NCBI RefSeq assembly: GCF_000422725.1
Contig: NZ_KE383909.1
Span: 977,178-1,041,177, forward strand
Length of the DNA stretch: 64,000 nt
From: Flavobacterium subsaxonicum WB 4.1-42 = DSM 21790
GTDB taxonomy: Bacteria; Bacteroidota; Bacteroidia; Flavobacteriales; Flavobacteriaceae
Reading direction: 5' to 3'
The notes under the pieces are model-generated. The model was not told the DNA's origin and made no database searches. It saw only the letters and a list, made by a program, of their open reading frames with translations. A program made the translations under genes and the position numbers. This document shows positions 25,831 to 36,590 of this stretch, one piece after another (position 1 is the stretch's first letter; each line of letters begins with the position of its first letter).

Positions 25831-25904
25831 GTTAGCGTGTTTTTTCAACATTTTGCTCACAACCAAAAAAAGACATATATAATAATTTAGCAAGAGTGAA
25901 AAAT

Positions 25905-25995
25905 TGAGATTTTAGTATTGAGAATTGAGATGCAAATCGCACTCTAAAAAATCTCAATACTAAGATCTAAATACTCATTTCTAAATTTAAAATCT
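25905..25995. repeat. Hairpin-forming word array upstream of the WG-repeat gene
   Basis: The left arm contains GATTTTAGTATTGAGAATTG, and the right arm (25951-25994) contains ATCTCAATACTAAGATCTAA, its near reverse complement, then TACTCATTTCTAAA. It appears to interrupt a region that is otherwise alike at 25785-26069 and 52461-52656, since the second copy lacks it. Confidence 0.6.
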
Positions 25996-26010
25996 CCATA
26001 CTAATTTTAT

Positions 26011-26050
26011 AACAGATAGTACTGAAACAACCACTTCAGTACTATCTGTT
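26011..26050 (+). promoter_or_regulatory. Perfect 16-bp inverted repeat with ACTGAA/TTCAGT core
   Basis: Arms 26011-26026 and 26035-26050 are perfect reverse complements (inner halves AGTACTGAA and TTCAGTACT), loop ACAACCAC, followed by TTTTT. The inner 20 bases recur at 52608-52627 with one base changed, and both copies sit 21 bases before a TAnnTTTG box. It could be an operator, a terminator for readthrough from the left, or both. The conserved spacing favours an operator. Confidence 0.65.
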
Positions 26051-26061
26051 TTTTTGCGTTG

Positions 26062-26069
26062 TAACTTTG
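26062..26069 (+). promoter_or_regulatory. -7 promoter element linked to the inverted repeat
   Basis: TAACTTTG preceded by TGCGTTG. The same TGCGTTG plus TAATTTTG occurs at the second locus (52642-52656) at the same distance from the inverted repeat. It would add a long leader to the WG-repeat gene, which also has a nearer box. Confidence 0.55.
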
Positions 26070-26145
26070 CAGCGGGAAATGGGATTAAATTTTTTGATTT
26101 AAAATTTTTGGCTGCGCGTATCTGCCATAATAAATTTAATATTTC

Positions 26146-26153
26146 TATTTTTG
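26146..26153 (+). promoter_or_regulatory. Proximal -7 promoter element of the WG-repeat gene
   Basis: TATTTTTG, 17 bases before the ATG at 26170. Confidence 0.6.
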
Positions 26154-26169
26154 AAGTAAACCCTTTCAA

Positions 26170-28041
26170 ATGAAATTCATTTTACGTTTAATAATTCTAC
26201 TTGCGTCATTCCAGTTATCGGCACAACAGTTATTTAAAATTACAGAAAATAACCGGGTTGGCTATATTAACCAGAAGGGCACTGTGGTTATTAAGCCCAT
26301 TTACAGGAGCGGGACAGATTTTGCTAACGGCATAGCTGCGGTAAGGCAAGATGGTTTGTTTGGCCTTATAGATACTTTAGGCAATTATGTAGTACAGCCC
26401 AAATACGATTATGTATCTGAATTTGGTAATGGCATGGCAGAAGTAAGGTTAAATGGTAAAGTTCAAATTATAAATACTAAAAATGAAAAAGTTTTTGATG
26501 ACCAGTTTCTTTTTACACATAACATAGATAAAGATTTATTTAAGGTTAAAACCAAATCCGAAAAATGGGGTGTCTACAATACTTCGACTCAAAAATATGT
26601 AATTGATACCATTTATGATAATATAGGCGATTTTATAGATGGCGTTGCTATTGCTGATAAATCCTCTAAAGAAGAACCTACATTCTCCTCATCATTGTTA
26701 GACATCAATGGTAAAACAATTATAGCATCTGGAAAATATAACATAGAGCCATTTTACAATTGTGTGGCAAAAGTGACTATTAAAAACTCTGAGGGGAAAT
26801 ATACCTATGGTGCTATAGATACAAAAGGAAAATTGCTTTTTACGTATGATAACAAGAACCATTCTTATATTAGTAGCGGTTTTACCAATGGCTTAGCAGT
26901 TATACACCTTTACAAATACTGGATACCTGAAAAAAAAGGCGTTATTAGTACAAGCGAAAAAGCTTATGAAGGCTACATAGACTTAAAAGGTAATGTTGTT
27001 TTTAACGATACTTTATTTCCTTATGTTAATGAGTTTTCCAATAACAGGGCCTTTATAAAAAAGAAAGAAGGTGATTATATGATGATCGATACTAATTTTA
27101 AACCAATTGGAAATCCATTATATAATAATATTCTAAATAAGAAATTTAAAGATGGTTACGCAATTGTAGAGGTAAACGATTCATGGGGAATTATAGATAC
27201 AACCGGATATTTTAAGGTAAAGCCCCGCTTTAAAGAAATTGCTGAAACCGGGATTATAGGTAATTACTTTTTTTACAGGTATGATAGTGATGATGAATAT
27301 TTTTATGGCGTAGGAAATCTTGACGACAAAATAATTTTAAAACCTATAATGCAGGATTTTGACAGGACCGGTTTTCATAACGGTTTATTAAAGGCACTTG
27401 TAAACAATCGTTTAACCTATATTGATACTAATGGTAATATTGTTTGGCAGGAAAAAATCAGCACTGTACAAAAAAATATTCCCGTAAATATCGATCATAA
27501 AATGAGAGGTTATTTTTATGCCTATCAAAGCTCCGATAAAAAAGATTACAATGGCTGGGCAGAGTCAGAAAATTTGCCTAAAAAAATAAGAAAACAGCCA
27601 TTCACTAAAAATCAACTATCGGTAATTATAGATACAAAACAAGATACAATTTTTGCGGAAAACTATTTAGGTTATAAGATGTATATAGCCAACACTACTA
27701 AAAGTAACACCGTGTTTAATGCCCAGGACAGCCGTTTAAATGTAACCCTTCAAGCTCTTGACAGTAACGGCAACTGGAACGATATAGAATATTTACCCAA
27801 TAGCTGGTGCGGCAACAGTTACCATACAGTAATTCTTGAGCCTAAAGAATATTGGGCGTTTACAATACCAAAATATGAAGGCGCTTTAAAAACAAAAATA
27901 AGGGCAAAGGTAAGCTGCGAGGATGGCAAAAATAGCAAGGTAGTTTATAGTAACACTATAGACGGATCTGTTAATCCGGCGCAATTTTACATAGAAGAAG
28001 CATATACCCCCAACGGACTAATGGATCCCTATAATAATTAA
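26170..28041 (+). CDS. Secreted WG-repeat protein
   Basis: 623 residues with a signal peptide (cleavage near LSAQQ). From about 25 to 440 it consists of WG repeats, e.g. RVGYINQKGTVVIKPIYR, GLFGLIDTLGNYVVQPKYDY, EKWGVYNTSTQKYVIDTIYD and SWGIIDTTGYFKVKPRFKE, each a beta-hairpin pair with (W/F)G. The C-terminal 160 residues are a different domain with few repeats, including LPNSWCGNSYHTVILEPKEYW. WG-repeat proteins are common in Bacteroidota and of unclear function; some are predicted to bind other proteins. Two candidate promoters, one tied to the inverted repeat, precede it. Confidence 0.88.
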   Translation: MKFILRLIILLASFQLSAQQLFKITENNRVGYINQKGTVVIKPIYRSGTDFANGIAAVRQDGLFGLIDTLGNYVVQPKYDYVSEFGNGMAEVRLNGKVQIINTKNEKVFDDQFLFTHNIDKDLFKVKTKSEKWGVYNTSTQKYVIDTIYDNIGDFIDGVAIADKSSKEEPTFSSSLLDINGKTIIASGKYNIEPFYNCVAKVTIKNSEGKYTYGAIDTKGKLLFTYDNKNHSYISSGFTNGLAVIHLYKYWIPEKKGVISTSEKAYEGYIDLKGNVVFNDTLFPYVNEFSNNRAFIKKKEGDYMMIDTNFKPIGNPLYNNILNKKFKDGYAIVEVNDSWGIIDTTGYFKVKPRFKEIAETGIIGNYFFYRYDSDDEYFYGVGNLDDKIILKPIMQDFDRTGFHNGLLKALVNNRLTYIDTNGNIVWQEKISTVQKNIPVNIDHKMRGYFYAYQSSDKKDYNGWAESENLPKKIRKQPFTKNQLSVIIDTKQDTIFAENYLGYKMYIANTTKSNTVFNAQDSRLNVTLQALDSNGNWNDIEYLPNSWCGNSYHTVILEPKEYWAFTIPKYEGALKTKIRAKVSCEDGKNSKVVYSNTIDGSVNPAQFYIEEAYTPNGLMDPYNN

Positions 28042-28189
28042 TTTTAATTAGTCTTACATTTTTATGGCACGTTCATTTCATCGATAAATTTATAAGTTTA
28101 AACTAACTTAACATTTAGGGTTAGTAAATTATTTTTCGATAGTTTATATTTACAATTAGCCAAGTTGCTAGTGTTTAAATTGATACGCT

Positions 28190-28645
28190 ATGAAATTTAA
28201 AATTTTAGCCCTTTTGTTGTCGCCTGCGCTTACCGTAAGTGCACAAACCTACATTGTAGACGATGTAGAGGTAATAAAAACGGCTATTTTGCGTAAAGAT
28301 TTTTACATTACTAAAATAATCTACGAAACAGTTAAGGATAATGTTACAACGGGCTATTCGGCAGTAATATACATTACTGATGATAAATCTAAACCCTATA
28401 AACGATTGTTTTACGAAAAGGTACGCCCCACCCGCGAGGCTGCCGAAAAACTAATGAGTTTTGAAACGCATATTTTTAAAGATTTCTATAACACTAAAAT
28501 CTATAAGCGCTGGGACTGGCTTAACGATTCGCATTGGGAAGATTTTAGCCTGGATAATGGCAAACACGCTAATTTTACTGCCCTTTTAGAACCCGGAGAA
28601 GTTACCAAAGACCTTACAATTAGCACAATTGTTAAATTAAAATAG
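28190..28645 (+). CDS. Secreted protein of unknown function
   Basis: 151 residues with a signal peptide (MKFKILALLLSPALTVSAQT). The mature part alternates charged strands (VEVIKTAILRKDFYITKIIYET, then TGYSAVIYITDD) and contains several aromatic residues. No domain is recognised. It is a single gene whose last 9 bases overlap the end of a convergent small gene. Confidence 0.7.
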   Translation: MKFKILALLLSPALTVSAQTYIVDDVEVIKTAILRKDFYITKIIYETVKDNVTTGYSAVIYITDDKSKPYKRLFYEKVRPTREAAEKLMSFETHIFKDFYNTKIYKRWDWLNDSHWEDFSLDNGKHANFTALLEPGEVTKDLTISTIVKLK

Positions 28646-28954
28646 CCTAAGCCTGTTTGTGCCGGTAAAATTGCGTGTCCAGTTTTTTCTAACCCAGTTG
28701 GTAATGTCTTTTTGGTTGTTAACTGTTAGTGGTAAATGGTGCAGTAACATTTCTATCCTGTTAAAGGTTTGCGCACTGCTAAGGGCATGGGTCTCAAAAA
28801 AATTATTTATAAACCGCAATACATCATAACCGTTGGTAACATCTATATAATTGTTATCTGCATTATTTTGCGTCTGCTTTACTGTTGTCCAGATATAATT
28901 ATATTGCAACGAATTTTCGGCAAATTTTGGCGTAGTAGGTTGAGATGCAGTCAT
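28637..28954 (-). CDS. Small protein of unknown function, paralogue 1
   Basis: 105 residues, no signal peptide. It shares with the neighbour at 29124-29405 the ordered motifs YNY-x-W (near 20), NGYxVLxFINxF (about 43-54), THxLxS, a following helix with an L/M-E-pair, and the end IxxWxRKNW. The first 15 residues are a Thr/Pro-rich lead. I do not recognise the family; the compact helical pattern and basic C-terminus suggest a small cytoplasmic binding protein. Two copies 170 bp apart in the same direction point to a local duplication. Confidence 0.65.
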   Translation of the reverse strand: MTASQPTTPKFAENSLQYNYIWTTVKQTQNNADNNYIDVTNGYDVLRFINNFFETHALSSAQTFNRIEMLLHHLPLTVNNQKDITNWVRKNWTRNFTGTNRLRLF

Positions 28955-29123
28955 AATATAAATAATAAATTACATCGTAAATATTGTTAATTTTTTTAAC
29001 ACTACTACACGTATAATTACCTGAATTTTTTTGTGCGTAGTTTTACGCAGGCCCTATTTTAAGATTGAAAAATTAAATAATTTAAAATTATGCAATGCTA
29101 CATTAGTCAATTGTTACATTATT

Positions 29124-29405
29124 TTAAAACCGGGTATTCCAGTTTTTACGAAGCCAGTCGCAAATTTCACGTCGGGTAATTAAAGATTCGGGCAGGTAGC
29201 GACAAATCATTATTTCGAGTTTTCTAAAAAACTCAAAACTAAAAAGACCATGCGTTGCCAAAAAGTGGTTTATAAACTCTAATACATGGTAGCCGTTGCG
29301 GCGGTCTATAACATCGTCATCAGTAATGTAAATATACCTTTTAGATTTAAAAGGTAAAGCCCACTGGTAGTTATATTTTAAGGCTGACTTATTAAAATTG
29401 GCCAT
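29124..29405 (-). CDS. Small protein of unknown function, paralogue 2
   Basis: 93 residues, the second of the tandem pair. It has LKYNYQWAL near the start, NGYHVLEFINHFLATHGLFS in the middle and REICDWLRKNW at the end, aligning with the 28637-28954 product over almost its full length at low identity. Identity outside these motifs is weak, so the duplication is old or the copies evolve fast. No signal peptide or known domain. It lies upstream of paralogue 1 and may share its transcript. Confidence 0.65.
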   Translation of the reverse strand: MANFNKSALKYNYQWALPFKSKRYIYITDDDVIDRRNGYHVLEFINHFLATHGLFSFEFFRKLEIMICRYLPESLITRREICDWLRKNWNTRF

Positions 29406-29552
29406 AGTAAAACTATTAAAATACAGATTATTAAATATTTACAATCATGCAATTTAACAGTTGGATGCACTATAAATTTACCAAGGATAATTGAGTTAAA
29501 TTGTTAATAAAAGCGTAAATTTAATGCTATTCAGATTTTTATTCGCATAAAA

Positions 29553-29576
29553 GAGCCCTCTTATTTAGAGGGCAAA
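29553..29576 (-). terminator. Intrinsic terminator of the response regulator gene
   Basis: Stem GCCCTCT / AGAGGGC (29555-29561, 29567-29573) with a 5-base loop; on the minus strand it is followed by a T-rich run. It lies about 30 bases past the stop of the 29606-30034 gene. Confidence 0.7.
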
Positions 29577-29605
29577 AGCCTGAAAAAACAATGTAATAAC
29601 GATTA

Positions 29606-30034
29606 TTAAGATGGTAAGAGGTTTTTTTTCCAGTAAGATAATAAATTTGTAATAAGCACTTTATAATCGTCTATATCTACAGGCTTATTAAAATAACCCT
29701 GAACCGATTTTGCTGCGTTATCAAAAAAGTTAGTTGTACTGTTATCGGTACTCATTAAAATATAAGGAGTACCCTTATTACCTAATAAAGGGTCTTTATG
29801 TATTTTTTCCTGTAGTTCGTAGCCATTCATAAATGGCATATTAATGTCAGAAATAATAATAAACGGATCGGCCTTACACTCATTAAGGTAATCTACTACC
29901 ATGGTACTATCTTCAAAGATAATTACCCTGTTTTCGTATTTGTGCTCGTCCATTACCTGGTCAAAAACATCCAGAAGCACCTCCCAGTCATCCGGGTCGT
30001 CTTCTACTATTATAATATCTCCTTTTGTCTTCAT
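29606..30034 (-). CDS. Single-domain response regulator (CheY-like receiver)
   Basis: 142 residues from the ATG at 30034, chosen because a TACTTTTG promoter box at 30085-30092 excludes a longer start at 30097. The receiver domain fills the protein: the acidic pair is IIIVEDDPDD, the phospho-acceptor Asp lies in IIISDINMPFMNG, the Thr/Ser switch in ILMSTDN and the conserved Lys in YFNKPVD. There is no output domain, so it works by protein contact, as in phosphorelays or motility control. It has no partner kinase nearby. The sub-type resembles the DDPDDxxxL-type stand-alone receivers common in Bacteroidota. Confidence 0.9.
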   Translation of the reverse strand: MKTKGDIIIVEDDPDDWEVLLDVFDQVMDEHKYENRVIIFEDSTMVVDYLNECKADPFIIISDINMPFMNGYELQEKIHKDPLLGNKGTPYILMSTDNSTTNFFDNAAKSVQGYFNKPVDIDDYKVLITNLLSYWKKNLLPS

Positions 30035-30084
30035 GTGTGCGTAAGGTGTGGTATGAATTAATAGGATAAAATTAAGAACTTTCT

Positions 30085-30092
30085 CAAAAGTA
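30085..30092 (-). promoter_or_regulatory. -7 promoter element of the response regulator gene
   Basis: Minus-strand TACTTTTG. A start near 30078 leaves a leader of about 45 bases before the ATG at 30034. Confidence 0.6.
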
Positions 30093-30335
30093 AACATATA
30101 TATAATAAGTGAGTTATGAAATTATTACAAATTTGTTATACAATTTTGCAAATTTCACTTAACCATCATTATTCTGCATTTTACCGATTAACTATTTAAT
30201 AAAGAAACAGTTAAACGTTAAATATAACCATCTGGCTTACTAATTTAATACAATTATTAATTTGGGCTTAATCCAGATTAATAAAATAATGTAATACACT
30301 ATAAATCAAGAAATTGTTAGGAATTTACAACTAAA

Positions 30336-30370
30336 TGTCGCCATTTTTATCTGCCTCTGTCGCCATTTTA
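30336..30370 (+). promoter_or_regulatory. Pair of direct repeats upstream of the T9SS type B protein
   Basis: TGTCGCCATTTT occurs twice with starts 22 bases apart, two turns of the helix, ending 38 bases before a TAnnTTTG box. This geometry fits an activator dimer bound on one face of the DNA, for example a LytTR- or AraC-type protein; which one is unknown. Confidence 0.45.
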
Positions 30371-30407
30371 ACCATCCTGAAATATAGGGTTTATGTAAAG
30401 AGCCTGT

Positions 30408-30415
30408 TATGTTTG
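30408..30415 (+). promoter_or_regulatory. -7 promoter element of the T9SS type B protein gene
   Basis: TATGTTTG, about 163 bases before the start codon, so the transcript would carry a leader of about 155 bases. Confidence 0.5.
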
Positions 30416-30577
30416 TAGCGCACAATAAATTTTATAACTAAAACATAACAATCTGTTATAATGTACTGGTTGTTAATGTAAGCACAAATTCGAACAATAG
30501 TACCCCTGCTACTTATCAAAAACTTAAATACACGGCTATTTTCTTATTCACAATAACTAACAAAACTGTTTAAACCC

Positions 30578-33500
30578 ATGAAACACACCACTAAGAAGCC
30601 CCGCTTCTTAACCTTAATTAAAAAACTTAGCTGCATTGCAGTGTTGCTCTGCTCCTTTGCGGGTTTTGCCCAAAAACAAGGAGCCATCTGGTATTTTGGA
30701 GGATTTGCCGGATTGGACTTTAATTCAGGCGCGCCTGCTGTATTAACAGATAATGCATTAAGCACCGGCGAAGGCTGCTCTACCATTTCTGATGCTAACG
30801 GAAACCTTTTGTTTTATACCAACGGTGTAAAAATTTACAATAAAAACCACCAGGTTATGGCCAATGGTGGCGACCTACAGGGTAGCATTAGCTCTTCTCA
30901 GGCTGCCATTATAGTAAAAAAGCCATTGGCGGCAGATATTTATTACATATTTACCACCCAGTCTTTTGATGGCTATATGCCGTTAGGCTTAAATTTTTAC
31001 GAGGTAGATATGTCGCTCAACAACGGCCTTGGGCAAATGGTGGCAAAAAACTGGGTACCGGCAGGCCAACCCAACCCCGCCCCTATATACACCCCCGTAG
31101 CCGAAAAAATTACAGCGGTTAAACATGCCGATGGCGAAAAAGTATGGGTTATAACCCACGGTGCAGATAACAGCCAGGATTTTGTGGCTTATCTTATTTC
31201 TTCTACCGGGGTTAGTACTACACCTGTAATAAGCTCTGTTGGTACTGTTTACGATAATTATTTTATTCCTGTGGGCCTTTTGGAAGAAAATAACCTTACG
31301 GGATGTCTAAAAGCATCGCCGGATGGCACAAAACTGGCATCGGCCATTGGCTACAATTCGAGTATGTTTGTAACAACTCCTTTACTTACTAAAGGATTGG
31401 AATTGCTTGATTTTGATGCCGCAACCGGTGTGGTTAGTAACGCACAAATGATAAGTACACTAAAAAGCTACGGGGTAGAATTTTCGCCCAATAGCCAGGT
31501 GCTTTATGCCAGTAGTACTACATCGTTAAACCCTAATCAAATTTACCAGTACGATGTAACTCTGGCCACAACGGCCGCCATACAGGCATCGCAAACATTA
31601 ATAACTACTCAGGCAGGCATTGGCACATTACAATTAGGTATAGATGGCAAATTGTATGGTGCTAAGTTAATGGGCGGTAGTGCACTGCACGTAATTAACA
31701 AACCCAATGTTTTGGGAGGCGCGTGCGATTTTCAGGGTAGCGCCGTGCCATTAGGATCGGCCTCATGCTACAACGGCCTGCCTAATTTTCTTACCTCTTT
31801 ATTTGCCGAAGAAATAGAATTTAACGGCGTTTGCGCCGGCAGCCCTACCATGTTTAATGTATCACCTTACAGCAATATACAAAGCGCCACCTGGAATTTT
31901 GGCGACCCAACTTCGGGCACTGCCAATACTTCAACCAATGTTATGCCGAGCCATACCTATAGCCAGGGTGGCACCTATACCGTAACCGTAGATTTTGTAA
32001 GCTTCGGCGGACAGAGCCTGCAAATAACCGATACTGTAATTATAGCACCGGCACCGGTAGCCAACACTGCCCCTAACTTAACCGTTTGCCAAAACCAGGC
32101 TTCGGCGTTGTTTAACCTAACGGCGCAGACTGCCGTGATTTTAGGCACGCAGCTTCCTGCTGATTACACCGTAACCTACCATACCACACAGGCTGACGCC
32201 GATGCCGGTACCAATGCCCTTACGGGAGATTTATCTGCATACAGTTCAACTGGCCAGACCATTTATGTGCGTGTAATTAAAAACGCTGGCAGCGTATGTT
32301 ACAGCACTACAAGCTTTCAGCTTATAATTGCGCCACAGCCTGTAGCAAACCCGGTGGGACCACTTACTTTATGCGATACAGGCGCTATAGATGGCTTTAC
32401 AGCCTTTAACCTTACACAGCAGGAAAGTACATTGCTTGGCGGGCAAACCGGGCTTACCGTGGCGTATTACACCAGCCAGGCCAATGCCGAAGCCGGTACA
32501 AGTCCGATTGTAACACAATCGACTTTTACTAATACAACAAATCCACAAACTATATATGTGGCGTTAACCAATACGGCCGGATGCAAAGCGTACACATTGT
32601 TTACCGTTAGTGTTACGGCCGCCCCTGTGTTGCCTGCTTTGCCCAACCTGCAAAGCTGCGATGTCGCCCCTACCGATGGCTTTGCTGCCTTTAACCTTAC
32701 CCAACAGAGTGCTGCATTGCTTGCAGGCCAAACGGGTGCTACTGTTGCCTATTACACCGGCCAGGCCAATGCCGAGGCAGGTGCAAACCCAATTGTAACA
32801 CCGTCCGCTTTTACTAATACAACAAATCCGCAAACTATTTATGCTGTGGTAACTAATGCGGCGGATTGTTTTTCTATTGCCACATTTAACTTAGAAGTTA
32901 CACCTGTGCTGCAACTGCCACAAGTAGCCAATTTACAAACCTGCGATACCGGCGCGGCCGACGGCTTTACCTCCTTTAACCTTGCCCAGTACGATGCTGC
33001 GTTGCTTGCAGGCCAAACCGGCGCTACAGTAGCCTACTACACCAGCCAGGCTAATGCCGAAGCAGGTACAAGCCCGATTGTAACTCCATCGGCTTTTACT
33101 AACACCGTTAACCCGCAAACTATATATGTTGCCGTAACTACGGCTGCGGGTTGCCAAAGCTATACTACGTTTACCGTTAATGTATTTGCGGCGCCAGCGG
33201 TTGTAGCTTTACCTTCAATCGAAATTTGCGATGGCGATGTTGCCGATGGTAAAGCTACCTTTAACTTAACCCAGCAGGATGCTGCATTGCTGGCGGGTCA
33301 AACAGGCGTAACCATTGCCTATTTTACAAGCCAGGCCGATGCCGATGCTAACAGCAATGCTATTGCAAACGCCACCGCTTTTGTAAATACAGCTGCCCCG
33401 CAAACTATTTATGTAAGGGTTAGCAACGCAACGTGCTATGCTACAACATCTTTTACCATTGATGTTTTAGATGCCCCGCAAATAAACAACGATCTTGTAT

Positions 33501-33982
33501 TAGAAGGCTGCTCGCCTTTTAACCTTACCGATGTTGCGGCACAGCTTACGGGCGGTTTAACACTAAGCTATTACCCTACCCAGTCCGATGCCCTTGCCGG
33601 TACCAATGCTATTGCAACCCCGGCTGTTTATGCTTTAGCTACTAACAGCGGTGTGGTTTATATACACGCTCAAAACACAGCGGGTTGCTATACGGTTGCC
33701 CCACTTAATCTTGAAAGTGGCAACTGCACCATTCAGCGCGGTATATCTCCTAATAACGATGGATTGAATGATAGTTTCGATCTTAGTGGTTTCCAGATAA
33801 ATAATCTTGAAATTTTTAACCGCTACGGAAAGGAAGTCTACAGCAAAACACACTACAGTAACGAGTGGTACGGCCAGACCGATGGTGGCGATGAGTTGCC
33901 TACCGGTACCTATTACTATGTTATAAATTTTAGCGATGCCCCAAGCAAAACGGGCTGGATCTATATTAACCGACAAAATTAA
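30578..33982 (+). CDS. Large T9SS type B surface protein with PKD and repeat domains
   Basis: 1134 residues. A signal peptide (end near GFAQK) is followed by a propeller-like region (about 30-410) opening with AIWYFGGFAGLDFNSG, then a PKD domain (ATWNFGDPTSGTANTSTN, HTYSQGGTYTVTVDF). After a link, about residues 580-960 hold four tandem units of 95 residues starting CDTGAIDGF, CDVAPTDGF, CDTGAADGF and CDGDVADGK. The C-terminus, GISPNNDGLNDSF ... LEIFNRYGKEVY ... GTYYYVINF, is the gliding-motility-type (type B) T9SS signal. Such proteins are secreted surface adhesins or gliding-related. The repeat units are alike at DNA level too. Confidence 0.92.
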   Translation: MKHTTKKPRFLTLIKKLSCIAVLLCSFAGFAQKQGAIWYFGGFAGLDFNSGAPAVLTDNALSTGEGCSTISDANGNLLFYTNGVKIYNKNHQVMANGGDLQGSISSSQAAIIVKKPLAADIYYIFTTQSFDGYMPLGLNFYEVDMSLNNGLGQMVAKNWVPAGQPNPAPIYTPVAEKITAVKHADGEKVWVITHGADNSQDFVAYLISSTGVSTTPVISSVGTVYDNYFIPVGLLEENNLTGCLKASPDGTKLASAIGYNSSMFVTTPLLTKGLELLDFDAATGVVSNAQMISTLKSYGVEFSPNSQVLYASSTTSLNPNQIYQYDVTLATTAAIQASQTLITTQAGIGTLQLGIDGKLYGAKLMGGSALHVINKPNVLGGACDFQGSAVPLGSASCYNGLPNFLTSLFAEEIEFNGVCAGSPTMFNVSPYSNIQSATWNFGDPTSGTANTSTNVMPSHTYSQGGTYTVTVDFVSFGGQSLQITDTVIIAPAPVANTAPNLTVCQNQASALFNLTAQTAVILGTQLPADYTVTYHTTQADADAGTNALTGDLSAYSSTGQTIYVRVIKNAGSVCYSTTSFQLIIAPQPVANPVGPLTLCDTGAIDGFTAFNLTQQESTLLGGQTGLTVAYYTSQANAEAGTSPIVTQSTFTNTTNPQTIYVALTNTAGCKAYTLFTVSVTAAPVLPALPNLQSCDVAPTDGFAAFNLTQQSAALLAGQTGATVAYYTGQANAEAGANPIVTPSAFTNTTNPQTIYAVVTNAADCFSIATFNLEVTPVLQLPQVANLQTCDTGAADGFTSFNLAQYDAALLAGQTGATVAYYTSQANAEAGTSPIVTPSAFTNTVNPQTIYVAVTTAAGCQSYTTFTVNVFAAPAVVALPSIEICDGDVADGKATFNLTQQDAALLAGQTGVTIAYFTSQADADANSNAIANATAFVNTAAPQTIYVRVSNATCYATTSFTIDVLDAPQINNDLVLEGCSPFNLTDVAAQLTGGLTLSYYPTQSDALAGTNAIATPAVYALATNSGVVYIHAQNTAGCYTVAPLNLESGNCTIQRGISPNNDGLNDSFDLSGFQINNLEIFNRYGKEVYSKTHYSNEWYGQTDGGDELPTGTYYYVINFSDAPSKTGWIYINRQN
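32371..33480 (+). repeat. Four tandem 285-bp coding repeats
   Basis: Units start near 32371, 32656, 32941 and 33225, spaced 284-285 bases. Long stretches are nearly the same at DNA level, for instance around GCCAGGCCAATGCCGAAGC. They encode the 95-residue modules of the surface protein and could vary in number by recombination. Confidence 0.8.
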
Positions 33983-34000
33983 TCACACTCATAAATGCCT

Positions 34001-34030
34001 AAGCCCCGCACTAACCTGCGGGGCTTTTTG
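34001..34030 (+). terminator. Intrinsic terminator of the T9SS type B protein gene
   Basis: A 10-bp perfect stem AAGCCCCGCA / TGCGGGGCTT with a 6-base loop and a TTTT tail, 19 bases past the stop. Confidence 0.9.
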
Positions 34031-34175
34031 CGTTATTCATATATCATCAAAATTAAACTACAAAACCGCAACATCCTCAAAATTACAATCGTAAAACTTA
34101 AAAGTTTTCAACACGCAAAGGTTTGCGTACGTCCGAAATTGTTATAGTATATAATTGTGTGGTTTATTTGGGTAA

Positions 34176-36350
<2,175 letters not shown>

Positions 36351-36371
36351 AAATACACTACTACAAATACG

Positions 36372-36402
36372 AAAGCTATATGGAAACATATAGCTTTTTT
36401 TT
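36372..36402 (+). terminator. Intrinsic terminator of the GH97 gene
   Basis: An 11-bp stem AAAGCTATATG / CATATAGCTTT with loop GAAA and eight T in a row. Confidence 0.9.
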
Positions 36403-36590
36403 GCTTACACTATGATTTAGAATACGCTACATATTAGTAAGAATATCCTTTTAAAAATCACCGTACCTATTTTTGTTAAAATTTTAAAAATTGCAAAACC
36501 AAACCGGCAAATTAAACCGAAATTTGCAACTACATACTTCAACAACTGTTAAGGAATTGAAGAGTACACAATCATCACACTACTATTTTT

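Larger units (their letters stand above)
30098..30577. other. 480-bp divergent intergenic region
   Basis: AT-rich and without a gene. It holds the direct repeat TGTCGCCATTTT (30336-30347 and 30358-30369), a TATGTTTG box at 30408-30415 and a short inverted repeat ATAACA/TGTTAT (30445-30450, 30454-30459), all on the side of the large T9SS protein gene. The left 220 bases show nothing I can name. Confidence 0.55.

Noticed and set aside
26011..26055. Simple terminator reading of the 16-bp hairpin
   Set aside because: Not excluded, but it lies 325 bp past the nearest plus-strand gene, and its core and its spacing to a -7 box are repeated at 52.6 kb where the long stem and T-run are missing.
28637..29405. 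Toxin-antitoxin pair
   Set aside because: The two genes are paralogues of each other, separated by 170 bp, with no toxin motif or antitoxin DNA-binding domain.
32371..33480. Possible CRISPR-like or satellite array
   Set aside because: The 285-bp period is in frame with the surface protein and encodes 95-residue modules; there are no spacers.
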